A stretch of 64,000 bases of DNA from CBDFHJ01 sp965247635 (GCA_965247635.1 CBDFHJ010000010.1:558001-622000); one strand, 5' to 3'. Numbered from the stretch's first letter, positions 7,536 through 16,225 are shown. Notes: generated by a model from the sequence alone, not told the origin. Translations and numbers: made by a program.

Positions 7536-8675
7536 ATGACCCAACAAGAGACTGAGTTGCGGCGCGGACTCAGGAACGTCTACCTGGACACTACCGAGTC
7601 CAGTAACGTCATCGGTGATATCGGCAAGCTCATTTATCGAGGCTACGATATCCACGACCTGGCAGAGAAGGCGACCTTCGAAGAGACTACCTTCCTTTTG
7701 CTAAACGGCCACCTCCCCACCAGCGCAGAGCTCCACCAGTTCGACCAGACCCTTCGTCAGGCCAGAGAGTTACCCCCTCCCATTCTTGAAATCATAGACA
7801 AAATCAAGGAAGCACATCCTATGGACGTGCTTCGAACGGCCGTCTCGGCGCTGGCGGCCTTCGAGACCGGCGTGGCGGACGCAACGCCCGAGGCGACGCT
7901 GCGCAAGGGCATCACGCTGACAGCCCAGATGCCGACCATCGTGGCTGCCCATCACCAGATCCGAAGCGGCCAGCCTGTCATCGGACCGGACCCCGAGCTG
8001 AACCATGCGACCAACTTCCTGCACATGCTCCTGGGAGAACGCCCGGACGATGACACTGCGCGGCTTATGGAAAAGGACCTCATCGTTCACCTGGACCACG
8101 GGTCCAACGCGTCTGCCTTTGCCGCACGCGTCGCGGCCAGCACGTTGACCGATGTGCACGCCGCGGTGGTAGCAGGCATAGCCACCCTGAAGGGCCCGCT
8201 TCACGGGGGTGCGGCCGAGGGCGTCATGAAGATGGCGTTGGAGATCGGCGAGGAATCCAACGTTGAGCAGTACCTCAACGACAAGCACGACAAAAGAGAA
8301 CGCATTATGGGCTTCGGCCACGCCGTGTATAAGGCGGAGGACCCGCGGGCAAGGCACCTGCGCGAAGGCTCGCGGCTCTTGGGCGAAAAGATGGGCCAGC
8401 CGAAGTGGTTCCGCATCCTCAGCAAGGTAGAGGAGCATATGCGGCCCTACGCCGAGCGGGGCATCTGCGTCAACGTCGACTTCTGGTCGGGCTCCGTGTA
8501 CTACTTGCTGGGCATTCCAGAGGACCTGTTTGTACCCATATTTGCCATTGCTCGAGTGCCGGGGTACGTGGTGCAAGTGATGGAACAGGAGCGGGCGAAC
8601 ATTCTTATTCGTCCGCTGTTGCGGTACGTAGGGCCCGAAGATCTGGAGTACGTGCCGATCGAGGAGCGAGGGTAG
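7536..8675 (+). CDS. gltA: Citrate synthase
   Basis: A 379-residue type I citrate/2-methylcitrate synthase-family protein. It condenses acetyl-CoA with oxaloacetate. Catalytic residues are visible: His in GPLHGGAAEGVM, His in MGFGHAVYKAEDPRA and Asp in CVNVDFWSGSVYYLLGIP. Length matches the short Gram-positive/archaeal-type enzymes (370-390 residues). The start ATG is preceded by AGGAAAG. Closely related 2-methylcitrate synthases share these motifs, but no prpB or prpD neighbour is present, so the citrate synthase reading is preferred. It is driven by a perfect consensus promoter with a long leader. Confidence 0.93.
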   Translation: MTQQETELRRGLRNVYLDTTESSNVIGDIGKLIYRGYDIHDLAEKATFEETTFLLLNGHLPTSAELHQFDQTLRQARELPPPILEIIDKIKEAHPMDVLRTAVSALAAFETGVADATPEATLRKGITLTAQMPTIVAAHHQIRSGQPVIGPDPELNHATNFLHMLLGERPDDDTARLMEKDLIVHLDHGSNASAFAARVAASTLTDVHAAVVAGIATLKGPLHGGAAEGVMKMALEIGEESNVEQYLNDKHDKRERIMGFGHAVYKAEDPRARHLREGSRLLGEKMGQPKWFRILSKVEEHMRPYAERGICVNVDFWSGSVYYLLGIPEDLFVPIFAIARVPGYVVQVMEQERANILIRPLLRYVGPEDLEYVPIEERG

Positions 8676-8711
8676 GTTAGGCGCGCTATTTCTCGAGACA
8701 GGGGAATCGAG

Positions 8712-8930
8712 ATGCAAAACATAGACCTGAGTCACGAGGCCGATTCGCAGGAAGATTGCTGTAATCACTACTGGATGATTGAGAGCCCTAACGGGCCTAC
8801 GAGTAACGGGGAGTGTAAGATCTGTGGCGAGGTGCGCATGTTCAAAAACTCTATCCAGATTACGAGCTGGGAGTCAGACGGCAACCACGTACACCGCTCA
8901 CAGGGACTCGCCGCGACCTCTGGTCTCTAA
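8712..8930 (+). CDS. Small zinc-ribbon-like protein
   Basis: A 72-residue protein of unknown function. It has a four-ligand metal-site pattern: CCNHYW near residues 16-21 and CKICGEVRMF near residues 35-44. It starts 36 bases after gltA with GGGGAATCGAG before the ATG and is followed at once by a strong terminator, so it is probably the last cistron of the gltA transcript. Short proteins of this HYW/SPNGPTS/CKxCG style seem to recur in Chloroflexota genomes, but I know of no assigned role. Confidence 0.7.
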   Translation: MQNIDLSHEADSQEDCCNHYWMIESPNGPTSNGECKICGEVRMFKNSIQITSWESDGNHVHRSQGLAATSGL

Positions 8931-8951
8931 GCTACCGTTCCACTGAGCTTG

Positions 8952-8979
8952 AAACGCCCCGGTCCTTCGGGGCGTTTTT
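8952..8979 (+). terminator. Rho-independent terminator after gltA and the small zinc protein
   Basis: AAACGCCCC pairs with GGGGCGTTT across the loop GGTCCTTC region, followed by a run of T. A clear intrinsic terminator. Confidence 0.9.
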
Positions 8980-9049
8980 CATCTGACCCTTAACGGAAGC
9001 TAATACGTCGGCGGTGTGGAGCGGGACAAGCCACGCAGGACGAGTATCC

Positions 9050-10273
9050 ATGGACGTCAGCCAAGGCCCGGAAGCGGAGTTGCGCGCCCGGATCGGGCGT
9101 AAGGGCCCGATAACTTTCGCGGAGTTCCACGAAGTAGCGCTCTACTGGCCCATCGGTGGCTACTATGCTAGCCGTGGCCCGCAGGGCGTGCAGAGCGATT
9201 TTTACACCGCGCCCCTCACTCATCCGGTTTTCGGCGCGCTGCTCGGCCGTCAGCTGGCCCAGATGTGGCGCCTTGTGGGTGCGCCGGCGCGTTTTTGGGC
9301 CGTGGAGCCCGGCGCTGGGTCGGGCCGCTTGGGCGCCGACCTGGGGGAGCACGTGCAAAGCTTCGATCCCGCGTTCAGCCGTGCGCTCCGGTACGTGGGA
9401 ATCGACCTTCTTTCGCCGGACGGACCGCTTCCCGTCGCCCTCCAGTGGCTACGGTCCAGTGGCCTGCCGGCGCGGCGTCTGGAGGGCTGCGTGGTGGCCA
9501 ACGAGCTCCTCGACGCCATGCCCGTTCATCGGGTGCTGAAACGGGACGGATGCCTTTGGGAGGTGTCGGTGACGCTGGACGCGCACGACCGCTTCGTGGA
9601 GGCGGTGGGCGAGCCGCCCACCCCGGCGCTGGCCCAGCGGTTTGAAGACCTCGGCATCCACTTGCGCGACGGCTTTCGCGCGGAGGTAAACCTGGGACTG
9701 GCGAGGTGGCTACAGGATGCCTTCGAGGCTCTGGGACGAGGATACCTGCTGCTCATGGACTACGGACACGAGGCCGCCACGCTCTACGACGAGTCCCGCA
9801 GCCGGGGGACCCTACGGTGCTACTACCGCCATACGCTGAACGCCAACCCCTACCAGCACGTGGGGGACCAGGACATCAGCGTGCACGTCGACTTCACGTC
9901 GGTGCGCCAGGCCGCCGAGGCCCTGGGTTTCACGATCGCGGGCTACGCCACCCAACAGGAGTTCCTGACCAACCTTGGCTGGTCCACCTACCGGGCCGAT
10001 ATCGCCCGGCGAGAGGGCCTAACACCCCAGGAACGGCGGGCTAACCTGCGGGCCATGGATGCGTTGGTGGACCCCGAGGGTATGGGTGGGTTCAAGGTGA
10101 TGGCGCTGAGCAAGGGCGCGCCTTTATCGCCTTTGGAGGGGTTCATGCCAGCCGATAGCCCTTGGGACGTCCGCGCGCCCCTGGCGACGCCGGCCCATAT
10201 GCCCCTGTGGCGGAGCGCGGCGGAGAGCGTGGAGGGGGTGGACTTGCCTAGCTGGGAGGAGCTGGCCCGCTAA
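9050..10273 (+). CDS. MidA/NDUFAF7-family SAM-dependent methyltransferase
   Basis: A 407-residue class I methyltransferase of the MidA family (human NDUFAF7 methylates an arginine of complex I). The SAM-binding motif is VEPGAGSGRLGADL. Family hallmarks ANELLDAMPVH and LLMDYGHEAATLYDESRSRG follow, then GTLRCYYRH and NPYQHVGDQDIS. ATG 9050 is chosen because the family N-terminus (LRARIGRKGPITFAEF) begins just after it and AGGACGAG precedes it; a start at 9014 would add 12 poorly supported residues. The target protein in this organism is unknown. The gene converges on the peroxiredoxin gene. Confidence 0.87.
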   Translation: MDVSQGPEAELRARIGRKGPITFAEFHEVALYWPIGGYYASRGPQGVQSDFYTAPLTHPVFGALLGRQLAQMWRLVGAPARFWAVEPGAGSGRLGADLGEHVQSFDPAFSRALRYVGIDLLSPDGPLPVALQWLRSSGLPARRLEGCVVANELLDAMPVHRVLKRDGCLWEVSVTLDAHDRFVEAVGEPPTPALAQRFEDLGIHLRDGFRAEVNLGLARWLQDAFEALGRGYLLLMDYGHEAATLYDESRSRGTLRCYYRHTLNANPYQHVGDQDISVHVDFTSVRQAAEALGFTIAGYATQQEFLTNLGWSTYRADIARREGLTPQERRANLRAMDALVDPEGMGGFKVMALSKGAPLSPLEGFMPADSPWDVRAPLATPAHMPLWRSAAESVEGVDLPSWEELAR

Positions 10274-10288
10274 GTCCCTCGCTCCTAG

Positions 10289-10752
10289 CTACTTTTGGAC
10301 CTTCTCCAACTCCCCTAGCACGTCGTCGGGGTTCGGCAACGAGCCGGCCTGGTAGAGCTCTGACCAACGGATGACGCCCTCCTTGTCGATGATGAACACG
10401 GAGCGCCGTGCCATGCCGGTGTCCTCGTTGTACACGCCGTAGGACTGGAGCACCGCTCCCTTGGGGTGAAAGTCCGCGAGGAGGGGTGAGGTACCCCGCC
10501 CAACCCGGCCGAGAACGCCCGAAGGGAGGGTGCGCTATCGACACTCATGCCCAGGACCTGGGCATCCTTCTCCTCGAATCGCGTGGTGGCCCGTGCGAAC
10601 GTGGAGGTCTGGTTCGCTCAGCCACCGGTGAAGGCGGCGGGAAAGATATGGAGCACCACGTACTTCTGCCCCTTGAACTGCTCCAGACTCACCTCTTCGC
10701 GGTTGTGGTCGCGCAGCGTAAACGATGGCGCTGACTGTCCTACTTCTGCCAT
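10289..10752 (-). CDS. Peroxiredoxin with TGA at the peroxidatic position (candidate selenoprotein), one frameshift
   Basis: The start ATG follows a strong GGAGGAG site. The reading begins AEVGQSAPSFTLRDHN and reaches HIFPAAFTGG, then TGA (codon 45, bases 10618-10620), then ANQTSTFARATTRFEEK and VLGMSVDSAPSLRAFSAGLGG. Thioredoxin-fold peroxiredoxins (AhpE/BCP type) have their peroxidatic Cys exactly here, so the TGA reads naturally as selenocysteine. The frame shifts once more near 10483-10486, where one base appears lost in a C run; the next phase continues LLADFHPKGAVLQSYGVYNE to VLGELEKVQK and a stop at 10289. The restored length is about 154 residues, normal for the family. Either the second lesion is a sequencing error in a homopolymer and this is a working selenoprotein, or the gene is decaying. 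Confidence 0.72.
10595..10620 (-). promoter_or_regulatory. Candidate recoding site: TGA codon plus adjoining hairpin
   Basis: Directly after the TGA (10618-10620) the minus strand has GCGAAC, an 11-base loop and GTTCGC, a perfect 6-bp stem. Bacterial SECIS elements are hairpins just 3' of the UGA. This one is close to the UGA and its loop does not start with the GU often seen, so the match is only suggestive. Confidence 0.4.
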
Positions 10753-10872
10753 TGCTCCTCCTTCTCGGCAGGCGGTGGCTACCCGAAAGCATGCGTTGGC
10801 TCTGGAAGTTGGGGGTAAGGATAGCCGAGGGACTGCCTACCGTAAAGTGCCAGGGCTCGGCTCAGCACCTGC

Positions 10873-11210
10873 GGCTGCACCACCCAAGGTTGTTTTACAC
10901 ACCCGCCTGCCCGGGATGCGCCCGCGTGTGCTCCCAGCGCTCCGGCGCGGGCTTACGGGCGCTACATTGAGCAGCCGCAACGGGGACACCGCGTATGAGT
11001 GCAGGGGAAATCCTGCCCGCAAGTAGGTGCAGGGCCGCACCCTGCACCACCCCCCAGGTTGTTTTGCCCACCCGCCCGCCCCGGAGCGCGTCCGCGTGTA
11101 CTCCATACGTTCCGGCGTGGGCTTGTGGGCGTTACGTTGAGCAGCTGCAATGGGGACACCGCTTATAGGTGCAGGGTCACACCCTGCCCGCAAGTGGGTC
11201 CAGGGCTTAG
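10873..11210 (+). repeat. Two tandem copies of a 169-bp intergenic repeat
   Basis: Two units of about 169 bp in direct order (GGTTGTTTT at about 10888 and 11057). They share GGCTTGTGGGCG-like segments, a TTGAGCAGC block, GGGGACACCGC and a terminal inverted pair of the form GTGCAGGG/CCCTGCAC. Related copies occur at 17653-17757 (inverted) and twice at 35617-35935. No credible protein is encoded. Confidence 0.8.
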
Positions 11211-12688
11211 CCCTGGGGGCGCCAGCGTAGGTCGGGACGACGTGCCGCCTTGGCCTCGTCCAGCCTCGCCGTCGGCGTAGCGTAGGGCGCGTGAAGCACC
11301 AGGTCCGGGTCGCGCGCCGCCTCATCGGCGATCTGGTGCAGGGCGGCAATGAAATCGTCCAGCGTCTCCTTGGACTCGGTCTCCGTGGGCTCGATCATCA
11401 GCGCCTCCTCCACCACCAAGGGGAAGTACATGGTAGGGGCGTGGAAGCCGTAGTCCAGGAGCCGTTTCGCCACGTCCAGCGCCTTAACACCATGCTCCTT
11501 TCGGGCGGAGAACACGACTTCGTGCATGTACGTGCGGTCATAGGGTAGGTGGAACACGTCTTGGAGCTTCGCCTTCAGGTAGTTGGCGTTGAGGACGGCG
11601 TTGGCGCTGATGTCGCGCATCCCTTGGGCGCCAAGCAGCGTGATGTAGGCGAAGGCCCGCACCATAACCCCGAAGCTGCCGTGGAAACCGCCGATTCGGC
11701 CGATACTCTGCGAGGGCCGGATAAGGGAGTAGGCGGTGTCCTCAGCCGCTGGGGAGGCGGCTACGACCGGCTCGGGCAGGTAGCGCGAGAGCTCCTCGGT
11801 GGAGCATACAGGCCCAGCGCCGGGGCCACCGCCGCCGTGCGGCGTGCTGAACGTCTTATGGAGGTTTAGGTGGACCACGTCAAAGCCCAGGGCAGCGAGC
11901 TTGGCACGGCCCAGCAGGGCGTTCATGTTGGCCCCGTCGCCGTACACCAGGCCACCCGCTTCATGGACGATCCGGCACATCTCCACGGTGTTGGTATCGA
12001 AGAGGCCCAGCGTCGTCGGCAGCGTGAACATCATGCCGGCCAGGTCGCCCGTCGCCTCGTGGCGCAGCGCATCCAAGTCCGTGTTGCCCTGGGCGTCGGA
12101 CGGAATGGAGACGGCGTGGTAGCCGCCCATGGCGGCCGAGGCGGGGTTGGTGCCGTGGGCTGTGTCGGGGATGAGCATCTTGCGCCGGTGCGTCTCGCCA
12201 CGGGCACGGTGGTGGGCGCGGATCATCAGGATGCCCGTCAACTCTCCGTGTGCCCCGGCCAAGGGCGCCAGCCCGGCGGCCGGGAGGCCGGTGATCTCCT
12301 GAAGGTACTCCTGGAGCCGGTACATCAACGCCAGCGCGCCCTGGACCTGGTCGTCGGGCTGGCGGGGGTGGAGCTGGGCAAACCCCGGCAACGACGCCAT
12401 GGCATCGTTCACCCTGGGGTTGTACTTCATCGTACAGCTGCCCAGGGGGTAGAAGTGCGTATCCACGCCGAAGTTAAGCTGGCTCAGATGGGTGAAGTAA
12501 CGGACCACTTCCCCTTCGGAGACCTCGGGGAGCTCCAGCTCGCCGCGTAGGAGGTCCGGTGGAGGCGGTACTTGCAGGGGCACATCGGAAGCCGGCAGCG
12601 AAGCGCCCGTCCGGCCCGCGACGCTCCGGTCCATGAGCAGCCGGCGCTGGTGCTCCTGACGCGTGGCGCGTGCTTGCTCGGCCTGCAT
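11207..12688 (-). CDS. gcvPB: Glycine dehydrogenase (decarboxylating) subunit 2
   Basis: A 493-residue C-terminal half of the split P-protein of the glycine cleavage system. It carries the pyridoxal-phosphate lysine in LNLHKTFSTPHGGGGPG, with NFGVDTHFYPLGSCTMKYNP at the N-terminal side and PDTAHGTNPASAAM in the middle. It decarboxylates glycine together with GcvPA and passes the aminomethyl group to lipoyl-GcvH. The start is ATG 12688, 2 bases after the gcvPA stop, so the two are co-translated; upstream in-frame codons belong to gcvPA in another phase. The C-terminus runs into the intergenic repeat. Confidence 0.93.
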   Translation of the reverse strand: MQAEQARATRQEHQRRLLMDRSVAGRTGASLPASDVPLQVPPPPDLLRGELELPEVSEGEVVRYFTHLSQLNFGVDTHFYPLGSCTMKYNPRVNDAMASLPGFAQLHPRQPDDQVQGALALMYRLQEYLQEITGLPAAGLAPLAGAHGELTGILMIRAHHRARGETHRRKMLIPDTAHGTNPASAAMGGYHAVSIPSDAQGNTDLDALRHEATGDLAGMMFTLPTTLGLFDTNTVEMCRIVHEAGGLVYGDGANMNALLGRAKLAALGFDVVHLNLHKTFSTPHGGGGPGAGPVCSTEELSRYLPEPVVAASPAAEDTAYSLIRPSQSIGRIGGFHGSFGVMVRAFAYITLLGAQGMRDISANAVLNANYLKAKLQDVFHLPYDRTYMHEVVFSARKEHGVKALDVAKRLLDYGFHAPTMYFPLVVEEALMIEPTETESKETLDDFIAALHQIADEAARDPDLVLHAPYATPTARLDEAKAARRPDLRWRPQG

Positions 12689-12690
12689 GG

Positions 12691-14013
12691 CTAGGTAACC
12701 TCGCTCAGGGCGCTCGCCAGCGCGTCGATCTCTTGGCGGCTGTTCATTTCCGTGACGCAGAGCAGCATTCCGTTCGGCACGCTGTCGCTTACGTCCAGCC
12801 CGCCGATGATCCCTTGGCGAAGCAGGGCCTGGTTTATCTCCGCGGGCGGCTTGGGGCAGGAGACGACGAACTCCTGGAAGAAGACGCCCTCCAGCGGCAA
12901 CGTGTAGCCGGGTAGCTCGGCGATGAGGCCGGCGGCGTAGTGGGCCTTCTGGTAGCACAGCTCGGCCACGTGGCGCAAGCCGCGCTTGCCCATGCACGCG
13001 GTGTAGATAGTTGCCATGAGCCCGACCAGCGCGGTGCTAGTGCAGATATTGGAAGTAGCCCGCTCCCGGCGGATGTGCTGCTCTCGGGTCTGGAGCGTTA
13101 GCACGTAGCCCCCGTGGCCGTTGGCATCGGTGGTACGGCCCACGATGCGCCCGGGCATTTGGCGTAGGTGCTCCTGCTTGCAGGCGAACAGCCCTACGAA
13201 CGGTCCGCCGAAGCTGGGCGGTATCCCCAGGGCCTGCCCCTCGGCGGTGGCGATGTCGGCGCCGTAGGCGCCAGGTGGCTTGAAGAGGGCGGCGGCCACC
13301 GGGTCGGCGGACACGCACAGGAGCGCACCGTGGCCATGCGCAACGGCTTCCAAGTGCTCTAACGACTCCAGGTAGCCAAAGAAGTTGGGTTGCTGCACCA
13401 GCACGCAGGCGGTTTCCGGTTGCAGCTCTTGGACGTTGGGAGGGATGCCGTAGACCTCAATGCCTTGCGGCTCCGTGTAGGTGCGCACGACGTCGGCATA
13501 GTTAGGGGCCATGGTACTGAGCACCGCCACCCGGTAGCGGTGGGTGACGCGGCACGCCATGAGCGCCGCCTCTGCCAGGCTGGTGGCGCCATCGTACAGC
13601 CCCGCGTTGGCCACCTCCATGCCCAGGAGCTGGCTGGTCATGCTCTGAAGCTCGTAGGCTGCCTGGAGGGTCCCTTGGGAGACCTCCGGCTGGTACGGGG
13701 TGTAGGAGGTCAGAAACTCGCCGCGGCTAGCCAGCACGCCGACCACCGCCGGCGTGAAGTGGCGATAGACCCCAGCGCCCAGGAAGCAGGCGTACTGGCC
13801 AGGCAGAGTGTTTCGCGCCGCCAGCCGCTCCATCTCCTGGTGCAGCTCCAGCTCGGAAAGGGGCGGGGGAAGCCGCAGGTCCGGGTCCCGAAACTCAATG
13901 GGGATATCCGCGAATAGGCTCTCTACGGTCGGGGCCCCCACGGATTGAAGCATGGCCGTGCGGTCTTCGTCGGTATTGGGGATGTAGGGCGAGGTGAAGG
14001 AAGCGTCCGCCAT
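12691..14013 (-). CDS. gcvPA: Glycine dehydrogenase (decarboxylating) subunit 1
   Basis: A 440-residue N-terminal half of the split P-protein. Typical segments are YIPNTDEDRTAMLQSVG at the N-terminus, FLGAGVYRHFTPAVV, SYTPYQPEVSQGTLQA and GLYDGATSLAEAALM. It has no catalytic lysine of its own and works with GcvPB as an alpha2beta2 complex. Length matches the usual 440-450 residues. It is the fourth gene of the order gcvT, gcvH, small gene, gcvPA, gcvPB, after a gap of about 240 bases. Confidence 0.94.
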   Translation of the reverse strand: MADASFTSPYIPNTDEDRTAMLQSVGAPTVESLFADIPIEFRDPDLRLPPPLSELELHQEMERLAARNTLPGQYACFLGAGVYRHFTPAVVGVLASRGEFLTSYTPYQPEVSQGTLQAAYELQSMTSQLLGMEVANAGLYDGATSLAEAALMACRVTHRYRVAVLSTMAPNYADVVRTYTEPQGIEVYGIPPNVQELQPETACVLVQQPNFFGYLESLEHLEAVAHGHGALLCVSADPVAAALFKPPGAYGADIATAEGQALGIPPSFGGPFVGLFACKQEHLRQMPGRIVGRTTDANGHGGYVLTLQTREQHIRRERATSNICTSTALVGLMATIYTACMGKRGLRHVAELCYQKAHYAAGLIAELPGYTLPLEGVFFQEFVVSCPKPPAEINQALLRQGIIGGLDVSDSVPNGMLLCVTEMNSRQEIDALASALSEVT

Positions 14014-14251
14014 GTTCTTCCCGAGGTTACGTGGTGCGCACGTGTAGTTACAGGCTCTAGCTCAGACATTAGGGAGCTTAGCTCCCCGTTGCCGATGGCG
14101 ACAAGTGCGAGCAAGTCTGTCAGAGGAGGAAGACGACCAGGTCCGCCCCCTGACGGCCCTTCACTGCGCTTAGGCAGTACGGCAAGAACCATGCCGAATC
14201 CCTCATCCTTGTCAGCGAGGGCCTGTCGAAGAGCTAACCACTCAGCAACGG
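14014..14251. other. Intergenic gap inside the gcv operon
   Basis: This 238-base gap lies between the small gene and gcvPA. It contains a short hairpin at its upstream side (GCTAACC/GGTTAGC) without a T run. I see no glycine riboswitch core and no convincing promoter. Confidence 0.4.
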
Positions 14252-14563
14252 TTAGCCGTACTTCTCGACCGCGGCCTCGAGACCCGGCCCACCCCGCTCC
14301 AAGTCCTCGGGGAGCATAACGGGAATAGCCTCGACGCTGGCGTTGAACGCCAGGAACCAGGGCTCGGCTATCCCCGGCATCTGTGAGGCGTCCTGCATGT
14401 CGACGATCAGGAAGACCGTTCTCGTCCCACCTTCCGCGGTGAGGTACACCGCCTCGGGCTTCAGGTCCTCCAGGATCGACTGCATCTTTTGGAGCAAGCT
14501 GCCGTCTCGGATGCCAGCGTTACCCGTCTCGACCGGGATCGAACATTTGAGAAGAAACCGCAA
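14252..14563 (-). CDS. Small DUF3303-like protein in the glycine cleavage operon
   Basis: A 103-residue protein. It begins with TTG, supported by GGAGG six bases upstream, and the first residues read MRFLLKCSIPVETGN. The segment YLTAEGGTRTVFLIVDMQDA and the conserved AEPWFLAFNA stretch resemble the DUF3303 group of small ferredoxin-like-fold proteins, which databases sometimes mislabel as pantothenate synthetase. It has no catalytic motif I can name. It sits between gcvH and gcvPA in the same direction, so it is probably cotranscribed; whether it serves glycine metabolism is unknown. Confidence 0.7.
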   Translation of the reverse strand: MRFLLKCSIPVETGNAGIRDGSLLQKMQSILEDLKPEAVYLTAEGGTRTVFLIVDMQDASQMPGIAEPWFLAFNASVEAIPVMLPEDLERGGPGLEAAVEKYG

Positions 14564-14663
14564 GAGACACCTCCTAATCGGGGAATATTCAACTCTCTCC
14601 GCGCGGCGATGGTACTCTTGGCCACCCGCCCAGTCAATTTACCGAGGCCGTCTGACGGCAGGT

Positions 14664-15050
14664 CTACGGCCCTAAGAGGAGGCGGTCGTACTGGGCGGCG
14701 TCCAGCAGGCTTTGCAGCTCGGCGGTATCGGTCGGGCGTACTCGGACCAGCCACCCCTTCTCATACGGGTCTTGGTTCAGGAGCTCGGGCGTATCCGCCA
14801 CGCTTGGGTTCACGTCCACCACCTCGCCGCTCACGGGTGAGTAGAGCTCGGACACGGCTTTGACCGACTCCACCTCGCCCATCTGCTTGGACTGGCTCAG
14901 CTTCGAGCCGACGGCGGGGAGGTCTACGTAGACGACGTCGCCAAGCTGGTCCTGGGCGAAGGAGCTGATGCCGATACGAACGGTCCCATCGTCTTCCAGC
15001 AGCGCCCACTCGTGCTCCTTGGAGTACCTGCGGTCGGTCGGAGTGTCCAT
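14664..15050 (-). CDS. gcvH: Glycine cleavage system H protein
   Basis: A 128-residue lipoyl carrier. The lipoylated lysine lies in GEVESVKAVSELYSPVSGEV, and the N-terminus has the family opening RRYSKEHEWALLEDDGTVRIGI. It shuttles the aminomethyl intermediate from the P- to the T-protein and electrons to the dihydrolipoyl dehydrogenase (not in the window). It starts 3 bases after the gcvT stop, a typical tight operon junction. Confidence 0.95.
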   Translation of the reverse strand: MDTPTDRRYSKEHEWALLEDDGTVRIGISSFAQDQLGDVVYVDLPAVGSKLSQSKQMGEVESVKAVSELYSPVSGEVVDVNPSVADTPELLNQDPYEKGWLVRVRPTDTAELQSLLDAAQYDRLLLGP

Positions 15051-15053
15051 GGG

Positions 15054-16151
15054 TTACCTCAGCCGCGAGTAGAAAGGCAGCGAGACCGTCACGGCGTCGA
15101 CCAGCTTGCCGCGAATATCTAGCTGAAGCTCGGTACCGGGGAAGGCGAATCGAACCGGAACATAGCCCAGGCCGATATTCCTGTCAAGCGTGGGCGAATA
15201 GCCTCCGCTGGTCACTTCACCGACCACATTATCGTTCGCCAACAGGGGCGCGTGAGCACGCGGAAGGGTACCCCTGCTGACGGTCTGGAACCCCACGAGA
15301 CGCCGCTGAGGGCCAGCAGCCCGAATCCGCTGGATGGCGTCCGCGCCGCAGAAGCTACCGTCCTTGGTGACGAAGCGGTCCAACCCCGCCGCGATAGGGT
15401 CCACCGAGGGGCTGATGTCCGCACCGTGTAGCGCGAGGCCAGCCTCCAGCCGCAAGACGTCTCGGGCACCCAGGCCGCACGGCACAACCCCATGCTCCAG
15501 CAGCAGCTCCCACAGCCATGGCGCGTCCTCCGAGGCGGGCATGACCTCCACGCCGTCCTCACCCGTGTACCCCGTTCGCCCGATGAGGGCGCTCCGGCCC
15601 TGAACGGAGGCCTGGACGCAACGGAACGGACCTACAGCCTCCGGGTCAAAGTTGGATAGTCGCGCGATGGTCTCGATGGCGGCCGGTCCCTGGACGGCGA
15701 CCATGGCCATGCGCTCCGTGAGGTCTTCCACGGTGGCGTTTGGGAACCGTGCATCGTGCCAGCGCGCGAGCCAGTCCAAGACCGTTGACGCGTTGGCGGC
15801 GTTGGCTACCAGCAGGAAGCGCTCCTGGTCCAGCCGGTAGACGATGCCGTCGTCGATGATGCCGCCCTGTTCGTTGCAGAGCAGCCCGTAGCGGGCGCGG
15901 CCGATGGCCATCCGCTCGCCGATGTCCGCGGTGTGCACCCAATCGAGGAGCGCGCGTGCGTCCGGACCCTCCACGGCGATGCGCCCCATGTGAGAGACGT
16001 CGAAGGCCCCGACGCTGGAGCGGACCGCCCTGGCTTCGGCCAGTATGCCCTGGTACTGCACGGGCATCTCCCAGCCGGCGAAAGGCACCATGCGTCCACC
16101 CAGTCGCACGTGGGCCTCGTACAGTGGCGTATGGCGCAGCGCGGTGGTCAT
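15054..16151 (-). CDS. gcvT: Aminomethyltransferase (glycine cleavage T protein)
   Basis: A 365-residue folate-dependent T protein. It has the N-terminal GGRMVPFAGWEMPVQYQGI and GAFDVSHMGRIAVEGPDA segments and the TGYTGEDGVEV and GLGARDVLRLEAGL motifs of the family. It releases ammonia and makes 5,10-methylene-tetrahydrofolate from the aminomethylated H protein. It is the first gene of the operon, preceded by a predicted promoter and divergent from the EVE-domain gene. Confidence 0.95.
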   Translation of the reverse strand: MTTALRHTPLYEAHVRLGGRMVPFAGWEMPVQYQGILAEARAVRSSVGAFDVSHMGRIAVEGPDARALLDWVHTADIGERMAIGRARYGLLCNEQGGIIDDGIVYRLDQERFLLVANAANASTVLDWLARWHDARFPNATVEDLTERMAMVAVQGPAAIETIARLSNFDPEAVGPFRCVQASVQGRSALIGRTGYTGEDGVEVMPASEDAPWLWELLLEHGVVPCGLGARDVLRLEAGLALHGADISPSVDPIAAGLDRFVTKDGSFCGADAIQRIRAAGPQRRLVGFQTVSRGTLPRAHAPLLANDNVVGEVTSGGYSPTLDRNIGLGYVPVRFAFPGTELQLDIRGKLVDAVTVSLPFYSRLR

Positions 16152-16225
16152 GACAGGCGAGCCGGGAAGTAAGCCTCGACGAATCGTTGTGGGCCCAGCG
16201 AGAGCGGCCTCGAAGGGGCATGGGT

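Noticed and set aside
10535..10792. Small frame overlapping the peroxiredoxin start
   Set aside because: Arginine-rich out-of-phase reading of the peroxiredoxin gene.
10873..11210. CRISPR array
   Set aside because: Only two long units with a period of 169 bp, no short repeats with unique spacers, and no cas genes.
11207..12997. Longer gcvPB reading starting at 12997
   Set aside because: The extra 103 codons lie inside gcvPA in another phase; the true homologous start is ATG 12688, 2 bases after the gcvPA stop.
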